Source: Epibacterium ulvae
GTDB lineage: Bacteria > Pseudomonadota > Alphaproteobacteria > Rhodobacterales > Rhodobacteraceae
Assembly (NCBI RefSeq): GCF_900102795.1
Contig: NZ_FMWG01000004.1
Location: 248,001-312,000, forward strand
DNA: 64,000 bases
Direction of reading: 5' to 3'
In this document: positions 28,611-36,208 of the stretch, in pieces
Position numbering within the stretch: position 1 is the first letter of the stretch
Layout: the number at the start of each line of letters is the position of its first letter
Made by a program: the position numbers and the translations under genes
The notes under the pieces: generated by a model
What the model saw: the letters and a program-made list of their open reading frames with translations, nothing else
Databases searched by the model: none
Told to the model about the DNA's origin: nothing

Positions 28611-29726
28611 ATGATTGTAAGCATGATCATCCAGCAGATTCAGGCAGCGATTGCTAAAGCTGCAGCTGAAAAGCAAGCAGACCAGATGAATCAGCAAGCT
28701 CAGCAGCAGATGCAAGAAACACAGCAGATGCAGCAAAAGATTAATCAAGAGCTGCAGCAGATGATGGACAAGCTTGAAGACTTGGGATTAGGTAACGATT
28801 CCAAGCCTCAACAGGAAGCGGGCGGCGCACCTGGTGGCGCGAATCAAACTGGTGGTGCGCCCGGTGGTCCTGGCGGCGATCTCAACATGCCTGATCTCAA
28901 TCAGCCATTTGGTGGTCTAAACTTGCTGCAAGGCGAAGGCGAAAACCCGCTTTCGCAGCCATTTGGTGGTCCGATTGCGGAAATGATCAAAGCTTTGGAT
29001 GAGCTTGTAAACCAAACGCAAAACGACGCAATCGCAGCTGAAGGTCAAGGGGGTGGCGGTGCTGTCGAAGGCAAACCAGAACGGCCTCCGGTTTCCGACG
29101 ATCCGATTAAAGCGGCCGAACAACGTTTGAACACATTGAACAAACTTGAAGATCAGCTCGATAATGCAAGTAACAAGGTCGACAAACTTGTAGATCAAGG
29201 CGTTATGACTGAAGCTGAAGGCGATAAGCTCAAAAATCAAATGGAGCGCCAATTTCAACGCGCTGAAGATAAACTTGTCGATAATCCTAAAGCCTTCGAC
29301 AAGATGGAACTTCCAGACTTCAAAGGTATGGCTGGGAAGCTGGATAAATTACAAGATATTACGAAGCAAGCGGAAGAGAATAAAAACGAAGTTGATCAGC
29401 GAGTTGCATCAGGCGAAATTTCAGCCGAAGATGGCGAGAAGATCAAAAATAGAATTGATGCAGCTGTAGAAAAAGCAAAGCAGGCAATTCTTGACCCTGA
29501 TAATAGCAATGATGCCGTCGATAAACGTCCTGCTCAAAACTCTCAACAAGTGAGTGATGATAAAGTTCTCGAAGATGTTGATAAATATCTCGATAAAGTT
29601 GATGACAACTTAAACAGAATCGGCGACACTAATAAAAAGATCGATAACAACAATTCTCTTTCTGATGAAGGTAAAGAGAAGATGAAAAACCAGCTGCTGC
29701 AAGATGCGCTGTTGAAGATGCCATAA
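28611..29726 (+). CDS. Gln/Gly-rich coiled-coil protein with three C-terminal repeats
   Basis: A 371-residue hydrophilic protein that I do not recognise. Residues 1-55 are Gln/Met-rich and helical (coiled-coil-like). Residues 70-155 are Gly/Pro-rich with GGAPGG and QPFGG repeated twice, like harpin-type secreted proteins. Residues 176-371 carry three copies of a helical unit: VDKLVDQGVMTEAEGDKLKN at 190, VDQRVASGEISAEDGEKIKN at 261, and a partial copy NSLSDEGKEKMKN at 348. There are no Cys, signal or membrane segments, all typical of proteins exported by T3SS. It could be a translocon-tip, ruler or effector protein. Confidence 0.7.
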   Translation: MIVSMIIQQIQAAIAKAAAEKQADQMNQQAQQQMQETQQMQQKINQELQQMMDKLEDLGLGNDSKPQQEAGGAPGGANQTGGAPGGPGGDLNMPDLNQPFGGLNLLQGEGENPLSQPFGGPIAEMIKALDELVNQTQNDAIAAEGQGGGGAVEGKPERPPVSDDPIKAAEQRLNTLNKLEDQLDNASNKVDKLVDQGVMTEAEGDKLKNQMERQFQRAEDKLVDNPKAFDKMELPDFKGMAGKLDKLQDITKQAEENKNEVDQRVASGEISAEDGEKIKNRIDAAVEKAKQAILDPDNSNDAVDKRPAQNSQQVSDDKVLEDVDKYLDKVDDNLNRIGDTNKKIDNNNSLSDEGKEKMKNQLLQDALLKMP

Positions 29727-29811
29727 GGCTTAATCAAGAGGGTTAACACAACCCTTTCTGAAATCCCAAAGTGAACTAACTTAATAAAGTCTGACCTAAA
29801 GGAGAACTATC

Positions 29812-30066
29812 ATGAGTGCAGCAGCAGCAACAGCAGCAGCAAACGCAGCGATGGAAGCAAACATGGCGCGCCAAACAATGCTTAACGCTCAAACCCAAAT
29901 TGGCGAACAAAACCGTCAGGGTGAAGACCGCCGCATGCGCATCGAGGATGAAGGTCGTCGTAACAAAGCCAACCGCGAAGAAAAAGCGGAAGATCAAAAG
30001 ACCAAGGACCGCTTCGAGCTGAACAAAAACTCTCAGCAAGAACTTGGTGGTGCGGCAGCAGCCTAA
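29812..30066 (+). CDS. small Ala-rich, highly charged helical protein
   Basis: An 84-residue protein with Ala-rich ends and a very charged centre (EDRRMRIEDEGRRNKANREE). It should form one long helix. AAAGGAGA precedes the ATG at ideal spacing, the strongest ribosome binding site of this cluster, and a perfect hairpin follows the stop, so it is probably made in large amounts as a separate unit. The first codons are a run of GCA/ACA repeats. The size fits a needle or chaperone-like subunit, but the composition is unlike known SctF proteins. Function unknown. Confidence 0.65.
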   Translation: MSAAAATAAANAAMEANMARQTMLNAQTQIGEQNRQGEDRRMRIEDEGRRNKANREEKAEDQKTKDRFELNKNSQQELGGAAAA

Positions 30067-30084
30067 GCGCAGGCATTAGAACTT

Positions 30085-30110
30085 TTAAGAGCGCTATTTA
30101 GCGCTCTTAA
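30085..30110 (+). terminator. perfect 12-bp hairpin after the 84-residue protein gene
   Basis: TTAAGAGCGCTA (30085-30096) and TAGCGCTCTTAA (30099-30110) are perfect inverted copies with two bases between, 18 bp after the stop. TCCTTTATAA follows. A transcription terminator or processing site is likely; because the stem is symmetric it could work on both strands. Confidence 0.7.
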
Positions 30111-30135
30111 TCCTTTATAAATGTGTGGGGATGTG

Positions 30136-30411
30136 ATGTTGGAAGGTGTAGGTTCGGTTTCTGAAGCAAATGAGCAACGGGAACAGATTTTACAGAACAT
30201 TCGCGTCGACGCGACACGGCAGCAAGCACAAATGTCGCTTGAAAAAGCTGAGCGTCATCGTCGGTTAGACCTGTTAATGTCACGGCAACAGCTTGAAACA
30301 ACAGCATTTCAGACGCAGCGTGCACTCGCAAACGAGCACTCAAATCGCGTTCTGTCTTCTATGTTTAGCAAATTTAGCCTGATTCAAAAAATTATCCAGG
30401 GTATGGGCTGA
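30136..30411 (+). CDS. small helical hypothetical protein
   Basis: A 91-residue protein from the ATG at 30136, which has GGGG 5 bp upstream; another ATG at 30121 lacks a ribosome binding site. It is Gln/Arg/Glu-rich and fully helical (SLEKAERHRRLDLLMSRQQL), ending in a hydrophobic SKFSLIQKIIQGMG helix that could associate with membranes or a partner. It has the size and helix pattern of small T3SS components. It lies between the 84-residue gene and an acetyltransferase gene, 17 bp upstream of the latter. Function unknown. Confidence 0.6.
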   Translation: MLEGVGSVSEANEQREQILQNIRVDATRQQAQMSLEKAERHRRLDLLMSRQQLETTAFQTQRALANEHSNRVLSSMFSKFSLIQKIIQGMG

Positions 30412-30428
30412 AAAGCGAAAGGAAGCAT

Positions 30429-30857
30429 ATGCCAGCTGTTCGACGCGCCACCAAAGAAGATATGCCAGTCATACGAGATCTTTTAAGAGGATTTCGAGAA
30501 AATCATACTCCGGATTTTCCCCATGATTTTGAATATTTTTCATCCCTTGTAGAGGCCGTAATCGACCAGCCTGCAGCATTAATTTTGCTCTTGGATGAGG
30601 ATCAAGGGATTTTAGTCGGGATGATGCTGCCAACACAGTTTAGCCTACAGCCCGTTGCCCAGGAATTGATCTGGTACACGAGAAAAGAGTCTGATCGGCG
30701 AGGGATCAGATTATTGAAAGAATATTTAAATTGGGCCCGCGAAAAGAAATCTACGCATGCATTATGTGCCCTCAAGCATGAGCACCCTTTGATGGAACGT
30801 ATGGGGTTCAATCAGGTGCAGGTCGGATATTACAAGCGCCTAGAGTACGATGAATAG
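30429..30857 (+). CDS. GNAT-family acetyltransferase
   Basis: A 142-residue GNAT-type protein. The N-terminal VRRATKEDMPVIRDLL helix is typical, a central ILVGMMLP strand forms the core, and the acetyl-CoA-binding region is probably YTRKESDRRGIRLLKEYL, followed by LMERMGFNQVQVGYYKR at the end as in many GNAT enzymes. GAAAGGA precedes the ATG. It lies inside the cluster of presumed secreted proteins, so it may acetylate a T3SS component or be an effector itself; nothing in the sequence decides this. Confidence 0.8.
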   Translation: MPAVRRATKEDMPVIRDLLRGFRENHTPDFPHDFEYFSSLVEAVIDQPAALILLLDEDQGILVGMMLPTQFSLQPVAQELIWYTRKESDRRGIRLLKEYLNWAREKKSTHALCALKHEHPLMERMGFNQVQVGYYKRLEYDE

Positions 30858-30918
30858 TTTAGCTGCTGCGTGTTAGCGTGGGACCAACGAAGATGCAGTA
30901 CATGATCAGGGGAATAAA

Positions 30919-32229
30919 ATGGTAGGTTCAATAAAGTCTAACGCTCAGACGCTACAGATCACAGACCGTCCCGCTGCAGATTCCCCTCAGAATAAACTTG
31001 TCTTACGCAATAAAAACCGGGCTTTACAAGCTGCAGCTCAACCTCAGGAGCAACAGCCTAAAACTTCGCCATTTTCTCAGGCGGTGGTAAAAGCTCCGAA
31101 CTTTACCGTTAAAATTGACAATCGTTCGGCAGGGCCACAAGCGGCCATCAATCAACCGGCAACTGTGGTTGAACTTCCAGATGACGATTCGTCTTCTGGA
31201 GCTCTTGTTCCTGCAGGCAAAAAACAGACTTCTGCTGAGTCATCCCCTTTTGCACAAGCTTTGGTACCAAAACCTAAAATTTCCGGGGATTTACTACCTT
31301 CATCGGGGAAACAAGTTGCTACGGTGGAGACCAAACCCAATCAGCTGGTTCAGGCAGATGCTCGTCCACATCCCATGAATGAGCCTGCGATTGTCGTCGA
31401 GCTTCCTGATGATGAGCCTGTTTCGGGTAAGCCTGCGCAGATCGAAGCTCCTGTAAGTCAGTCGCCGTTTGCACAAGCCGTGGCACCAGAACCGAAACTT
31501 TCGACCGATAGTCAACTTATCGCTACGCGTCCAAATCATGTGGCCGCCCTAGCTCAACCATCGACGAGTACACCTATAGCATCCGCTACAATACAAAATT
31601 CGACCAGCGAACCTACAGTTACAGTTGAAATTCCAGATGATAGTTCAATTCATACAGAAGTAATGCCACTTGGACGCATCGAACCACAATCATCACAATC
31701 CCCATTCGCACAAGCCCAAGCGATGATTGTTGCACCAAAAATTTCTGCCGCGTCTAGTGAGACCACAATTGAACAGCTTGACGACGGTCCCAAACCTACT
31801 CCGGAAGGACGCTTAATTGAAGCAGCGCCCAGCCAGAATAGTCAAGCGAATCAATCCAGTGCAACGACAGCAGACCATGATACAGGTGCTGCGTCGGGTA
31901 AAGTTGCAGGAGATACATCACAAACCCAGGAGGGAGGTGATGATCCAACTGACCCGGCAGATCCAGACAAACCTTTGGATTTGAATGAGGTTCAAGCCGC
32001 TGTAAAACATGCGAGTGAACAAGGTTTGGCTCAACAAATGCTGATGAACAATGAAATGCAAATGCATCAGCAAAATCTGATGGCAGCTCAGCGTCGAGAA
32101 GAAGCGGAGTCGGAAGGCGTACGAAAGCGATTGAATGTTGAAGAACAAGCGGAAACCTCTCGTACAGCGGATACCTTTAAATTGCTTGATGAGACCGCGA
32201 GAACTCTTCGTGAAGCAGCCGGTGCTTAA
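30919..32229 (+). CDS. Pro-rich repeat protein with four SPF-x-QA motifs, presumed T3SS-secreted
   Basis: A 436-residue, largely disordered protein. Residues 40-290 are repetitive: the hexapeptide SPFxQA occurs at 50, 109, 182 and 261, and between these a VVELPDD-type motif occurs at 83, 159 and 234, so the unit is about 60-79 residues. Residues 290-350 are Ser/Gln/Asp-rich. Residues 355-436 are a helical, Gln/Met-rich domain (LAQQMLMNNEMQMHQQNLMA). There are no Cys, signal peptide or membrane segments. This layout fits a secreted needle-length regulator (SctP-like), a tip protein or an effector. The same SPFxQA motif at residue 50 occurs in the 35554-36183 product. Confidence 0.75.
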   Translation: MVGSIKSNAQTLQITDRPAADSPQNKLVLRNKNRALQAAAQPQEQQPKTSPFSQAVVKAPNFTVKIDNRSAGPQAAINQPATVVELPDDDSSSGALVPAGKKQTSAESSPFAQALVPKPKISGDLLPSSGKQVATVETKPNQLVQADARPHPMNEPAIVVELPDDEPVSGKPAQIEAPVSQSPFAQAVAPEPKLSTDSQLIATRPNHVAALAQPSTSTPIASATIQNSTSEPTVTVEIPDDSSIHTEVMPLGRIEPQSSQSPFAQAQAMIVAPKISAASSETTIEQLDDGPKPTPEGRLIEAAPSQNSQANQSSATTADHDTGAASGKVAGDTSQTQEGGDDPTDPADPDKPLDLNEVQAAVKHASEQGLAQQMLMNNEMQMHQQNLMAAQRREEAESEGVRKRLNVEEQAETSRTADTFKLLDETARTLREAAGA

Positions 32230-32388
32230 GGAGGGGATTCTTTCCGCGAATATCAATGCTCAGCGTATTGAACTGCATACCTAGGGAAACTGAAGCAAAT
32301 TGCGCACACATTGCATATTGATGAGAGAAGCGATAGCATTCCAACTATAATCATAATAATGCTTTTTCTTCATAACGGTGTAGCGAGC

Positions 32389-33054
32389 ATGACGGAAAAT
32401 CGAACAACGCTTTTTATTGTTAATTTGGACCTATCACGGTCCGAATTTGAACATGTTGCGACTGCGTTTGTGTCTCAAGAACGACAGGATTTTCCCTATC
32501 ATCTGTTCCCAGAAATTAATCAAGGTGATTTGGATATCCCATCCTGTTCAGGTGGTGCTATAGAGGTGGTGTTTGCTTTCAAGCGCCGACCATATGCACG
32601 TCCAGATCTCACTGTAGAATTGCTCAAAGCTATATCTAAATTTCATATGCATCTGGAGAAGGTTCAAGCAAAGTCTCTGATTTCCAACGTTACCATGATT
32701 GATTATGGAGACCTCTACGCGCCGCCTTTGTCAGACCTGTCAGAGATTGGGCAACTTTTTGAAGTCTCGTCATCCGAGTTAAATCATGAAGTTGCACGGA
32801 AAATTTTTGCAGCAGATGTGTCATCTTCCGGAGAGGAGGATGATGAGTTTAGTGTAAACATAACCTTTGAAGACACTGAAACAGAAGAGTTCCGCGGCCA
32901 TATTGCCCGCTACATATTGCAAAGCCTGTCAGGACTGACCGGAAACAGCCAAAGCATCCCTCTACCAAACGTGCAGTCTGGTGGCCAAAACCCAGATACT
33001 TCAAGCTCTGTCAAATCACTGTTGCAGAATCTACAAGTCAATTTGGACGACTAA
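32389..33054 (+). CDS. hypothetical protein of the T3SS island
   Basis: A 221-residue protein from the ATG at 32389; earlier starts would add a hydrophobic, unconvincing leader. The N-terminal about 130 residues have alternating strands and helices (TLFIVNLDLSRSEFEHVATA, FHMHLEKVQAKSLISNVTMI) and could be a globular chaperone-like domain. The C-terminal 60 residues are Gly/Ser/Gln-rich and likely disordered. It is acidic overall, as many T3SS chaperones are. I do not recognise a family. Confidence 0.6.
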   Translation: MTENRTTLFIVNLDLSRSEFEHVATAFVSQERQDFPYHLFPEINQGDLDIPSCSGGAIEVVFAFKRRPYARPDLTVELLKAISKFHMHLEKVQAKSLISNVTMIDYGDLYAPPLSDLSEIGQLFEVSSSELNHEVARKIFAADVSSSGEEDDEFSVNITFEDTETEEFRGHIARYILQSLSGLTGNSQSIPLPNVQSGGQNPDTSSSVKSLLQNLQVNLDD

Positions 33055-33068
33055 AGCTTACCTGCTGA

Positions 33069-33359
33069 TTAGATCGCAATTACGCTGCAACGTGACGTCT
33101 GCGCATAGGCGATGACTTCAGTTTCTTCCCCGATTAACTGCATAAGTTGAGCTTTTTCCATATCCGGCAATTCACTCTGCTCAATATACTTTGCTGTCTG
33201 CTCAAAAGCTTGCATCAGATCGATGTTAGATGAAATCCGCTCCACGACTTTTTCAATCTCATTGAAATCAAAGTCGAACACATGGTTGATCAGCAGCATT
33301 TGTTCTGGAAAACGCTCAGCTGTATCCTCAATGTGTCTGTGAGTGTCACTTGTGCTCAT
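33069..33359 (-). CDS. small acidic hypothetical protein, chaperone-like size
   Basis: A 96-residue protein on the minus strand from the ATG at 33359, with AGGAG upstream; a GTG three codons earlier sits too close to it. It is acidic and helical (FDFDFNEIEKVVERISSNID, then MQAFEQTAKYIEQSE). It ends 14 bp from the convergent 32389-33054 gene and is 54 bp downstream of the LysR gene, with which it may be co-transcribed. A small T3SS chaperone or regulator is possible, not shown. Confidence 0.55.
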   Translation of the reverse strand: MSTSDTHRHIEDTAERFPEQMLLINHVFDFDFNEIEKVVERISSNIDLMQAFEQTAKYIEQSELPDMEKAQLMQLIGEETEVIAYAQTSRCSVIAI

Positions 33360-33412
33360 CGCTGTCACGCTCCTGTCCTCAAAGCTTGAGTATAGTTAGT
33401 GTCATATTCAGG

Positions 33413-34309
33413 TCAAAAAAGAGATATGTCGCGCAAAATTGATTGATCAAGACGACTACCTGCACCCCAAGGCAAAGCTAAAGTGACATCCAGACCAATT
33501 GTGGGTTGGATATCAATGGAGTCGAATCTTGTTTCGTTGGTCGCTGCAATCTTTTGCGCCAAAGGTGCGGGCAATACGACACCGCGTTCGGATGAAGTCA
33601 AGACCGAAATCAGAGCAGCCTGTCCCTGTAAAATTTTCACATCTGTGCTTGAAAATGGAGCCGGGCTCTTTCGAAGTGCTGCTTTTACACGCTGCAGACC
33701 TGTGGGATCTATATCGTGATATAGTACAACATCCGCATTTAGACCTTCTAAATGTCCAGGCTCAGTCGACAACGCCTTAGCGTCGTACGCAGCTAACTGT
33801 AGATTTGTCTGCAACAACGTAATTTGTTCGACTCTACTGTCTTCGATGGCTCCGTCGACAATTGCATAATTCGTTTTTCTTTCTTTCAGAAGTTCTATGA
33901 TCCCAGCGCGATCTAAAACTCTTACGTTTATATGATCGCCGTTGTGCATAGCAAAAAACGCCGCTAACCAATCAGGCGATATAGCATCTGCGTACGCAGA
34001 CTGGATCAATAATTCTTTGGCCTTTGTCTTGCCAAGAGGGATATTATAGGCCTTCTCGATTTCACTATTGTAAGAGATCATGATTTGGCTAAAGGTTTCA
34101 GCGACTTCGACACCGATCGGCGTCAACTGAGACTTGCGCGTGTTACCTTGGCGCATGAACAGTTCAGTGTTCAACTCTTCTTCAATCTGGTTGATAATGA
34201 TTGAAGCCGCTGGCTGGCTGATATTTTCCCTGAGCGCCGCGCGAGTGAAGCTTTTCTCTTCTACCGCAGCCAAGAAAACCCTTATTTTCTTGATGCTGAT
34301 ATTCGTCAT
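33413..34309 (-). CDS. LysR-family transcriptional regulator of the island
   Basis: A 298-residue LysR regulator: HTH in FLAAVEEKSFTRAALRENIS and QPAASIIINQIEEELNTELF, then an effector-binding domain. The ATG overlaps the stop of the TPR lipoprotein gene by four bases (ATGA), so the two are made from one leftward transcript, divergent from the first T3SS operon. It is the only DNA-binding regulator inside the island and hence the first candidate to control it. Confidence 0.9.
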   Translation of the reverse strand: MTNISIKKIRVFLAAVEEKSFTRAALRENISQPAASIIINQIEEELNTELFMRQGNTRKSQLTPIGVEVAETFSQIMISYNSEIEKAYNIPLGKTKAKELLIQSAYADAISPDWLAAFFAMHNGDHINVRVLDRAGIIELLKERKTNYAIVDGAIEDSRVEQITLLQTNLQLAAYDAKALSTEPGHLEGLNADVVLYHDIDPTGLQRVKAALRKSPAPFSSTDVKILQGQAALISVLTSSERGVVLPAPLAQKIAATNETRFDSIDIQPTIGLDVTLALPWGAGSRLDQSILRDISLF

Positions 34310-35115
34310 GATCCAGACAGCCTATAGTTAGAAACGGCTTCAAATAATGCCAACGCTTCCGTTTTTTTGAAGTTAATAGAAGCAATATCTAGCGCAAGCT
34401 CTTTCCGTCCTATTATATAGTAGGAAATAGCAAGATTTTGCCTCACGGTGACATCGTTAATTTGGGAGCTTGCAAGTTCAGCCAGGATACTTGCTCCTGA
34501 TTCTGCGCTTCCGGACAGGGTGAGAGACAAGCCAAGATTATTGGCTGCGTCGACATGGCCAGGATCAATTTTCAAGGCATTTCGATAGGCAACCTGCGCC
34601 AGATAGTGATCTCCATTGAGATCATGTGCCACGCCAATTCCGTTTTGCGCGCGCAGATTTTCGGGATCTTCAACCAAAATGTTGGCAAAAATACGCATCG
34701 CTTTTCCGGCATTGTTACGGGAAAGCTCAAGCGCACCTAACCCGAGTTGTGCTTCTGTTATCTCCCCAAGACCAGATGCGTTGTCAAAGGCACGTTCCGC
34801 TTTTAAAAAAGCATTTTGGCGAAAATAAGCGCGCCCAAGTGCCAGCTGAACTTTTGCAGACCGGCTATTCGCCTCATCCACCTGATCAAACAGATTGTAT
34901 GCTCTGTCAAAATCACCTGCTTGAAGAAAATTTTCAGCCAACTGAATTTGAGATTGATAACCGACAGGCTGAGAACCCAGAAAGTCGCAGCCATGAAGCA
35001 ACGTAGAGGCCGCGGCCATAAAAGCGACCATCAAAGCGCGGCTTGAGCGCTGCGTACTAGCGAAGCCAAAAGTTTGTTTTATCATGCCTGATGTTGTGCT
35101 CGATTTTTTTGCCAT
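34306..35115 (-). CDS. TPR-repeat lipoprotein (TadD/pilotin-like)
   Basis: A 269-residue protein from the ATG at 35115; no start has a good ribosome binding site, and the frame is open to 35157. A hydrophobic stretch (ALMVAFMAAASTLLHGC) ends in a lipobox with Cys at residue 43, so it is probably an outer-membrane lipoprotein. The rest is TPR-type helix pairs, for example LAENFLQAGDFDRAYNLFDQ and LGLSLTLSGSAESGASILAE. TadD-like lipoproteins assist secretin assembly in Tad pili, and pilotins do so for T3SS. Because the split secretin genes lie on the other side of the 0.4-kb divergent region, a role in secretin assembly is a reasonable inference. Confidence 0.8.
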   Translation of the reverse strand: MAKKSSTTSGMIKQTFGFASTQRSSRALMVAFMAAASTLLHGCDFLGSQPVGYQSQIQLAENFLQAGDFDRAYNLFDQVDEANSRSAKVQLALGRAYFRQNAFLKAERAFDNASGLGEITEAQLGLGALELSRNNAGKAMRIFANILVEDPENLRAQNGIGVAHDLNGDHYLAQVAYRNALKIDPGHVDAANNLGLSLTLSGSAESGASILAELASSQINDVTVRQNLAISYYIIGRKELALDIASINFKKTEALALFEAVSNYRLSGS

Positions 35116-35250
35116 TTTTATACAACAATCTTCGCACGCATGCATTTGTATGAGCAATATTTAAATTATTCGGAAGACAAATGGATCCATAGTGTTGCAA
35201 TCAACGTCTGTTGATCTGCAAGAATATTTCCCACCTTTGTCATAAGAATC

Positions 35251-35291
35251 AAAATACCTAAGTAAAATACCCGAATTTGGAGGTAAAATAC
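35251..35291. promoter_or_regulatory. AAAATAC repeats in the divergent T3SS control region
   Basis: The 35116-35553 gap between the TPR lipoprotein gene and the first secretion operon has no gene. It holds AAAATAC at 35251, 35264 and 35285, the last two extended to GTAAAATAC and 21 bp apart (two helical turns). The last two are followed by CCG and GGG respectively. This is a candidate operator, perhaps for the nearby LysR protein. An 8-bp inverted pair, GCGCAGGT at 35359 and ACCTGCGC at 35445, also occurs here and may be chance. Confidence 0.4.
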
Positions 35292-35553
35292 GGGTGAAAC
35301 ATCGTTGCGTTTTTTTTTGACTCGACCGTAGTTTCAGCGAGAAGGTGCCGACTGCGAGGCGCAGGTAGGTCGTAATTTTTTTAATATCAAATACTTAAGT
35401 GTAGGCTGCATTAGTTTCACATTCACCTTCATGTCAGACGAGCCACCTGCGCAAAAGTAGTAAAAAAAAATTATATGAGTAGAAGAAGTTCTTATGATCT
35501 ACATGAGTATACCTGTGGTATAAATTTATTTCATAACGGGGAGGGGCTGTAAC

Positions 35554-36183
35554 ATGGCAGATAGAATCAATACCGCCGGTTCTACACCGTTTTCGGGAAT
35601 TGGCCGTGTTAATGACGAACAACCTGTCAAACCGCGCGTCAAGAACAACCATCAAGCTGCGCCGAAAAATCAGCCACCTCCACAAACGCCTGGTGGACCT
35701 TCCCCATTTACGCAAGCCATAAACTCGGGCCCCAAACCCGATGATATGTATACTCAGCAGCTTGCAGACGCTCAAAACAATACCGATGAGGTTACAGAAG
35801 CGGCGACTCTGTTAACACAAAAACGTCAGCCGAATGATCAACCCAATCAGGGTGCAATTGAGACCGAGAAGGTCAACGCCAAGCGGCCGACCCAAGCAGA
35901 GGATAGTAACGAACCCGAAAAGCAGGCAAATGTTGCTGGTGCAATCGACGAAAACAAAGTGGAGGCGGTCTCCTCTAAGGTCGATCTGCAAAAAGTTACA
36001 AAGAAACACGATGATCTTATGATTAAAAGTGGTCAGATGAGCATCGAAGAAGTCTCTACTATGGTTGCCAAGGACCCAGCTGATCGTGTTATTGATATCT
36101 TGTCGGGCAATTTCTGGAACAGGTCTGGTGACGCTCACACGAAGCTGATGGCAGACCAGATATCAGGCATTCCCGAAAATTAA
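35554..36183 (+). CDS. Pro/Gln-rich presumed T3SS-secreted protein with SPF-x-QA motif
   Basis: A 209-residue hydrophilic protein heading the first machinery operon. Residues 1-65 are Pro/Gln/Asn-rich and disordered with SPFTQA at residues 50-55, the same motif and position as in the 30919-32229 product. Residues 65-125 are Gln/Asn-rich. Residues 130-209 are more ordered (KVDLQKVTKKHDDLMIKSGQ), perhaps a small helical domain. GGGGAGGGG-type purines lie before the ATG. It precedes the split secretin gene by 25 bp. It could be a needle-length or tip protein, a substrate with a shared chaperone, or an early-secreted protein. Confidence 0.75.
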   Translation: MADRINTAGSTPFSGIGRVNDEQPVKPRVKNNHQAAPKNQPPPQTPGGPSPFTQAINSGPKPDDMYTQQLADAQNNTDEVTEAATLLTQKRQPNDQPNQGAIETEKVNAKRPTQAEDSNEPEKQANVAGAIDENKVEAVSSKVDLQKVTKKHDDLMIKSGQMSIEEVSTMVAKDPADRVIDILSGNFWNRSGDAHTKLMADQISGIPEN

Positions 36184-36208
36184 ACCTAATCGGTCTGAGC
36201 AGATATCA

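Noticed and set aside
29818-29850. Short CAG/GCA-type codon run as a possible repeat array
   Set aside because: It is only an Ala/Thr codon run at the start of the 84-residue protein, far too short for a CRISPR or variable repeat.
35359-35452. GCGCAGGT / ACCTGCGC inverted pair as a terminator
   Set aside because: The 78-nt spacing and lack of a T-tract make a hairpin unlikely; possibly chance.
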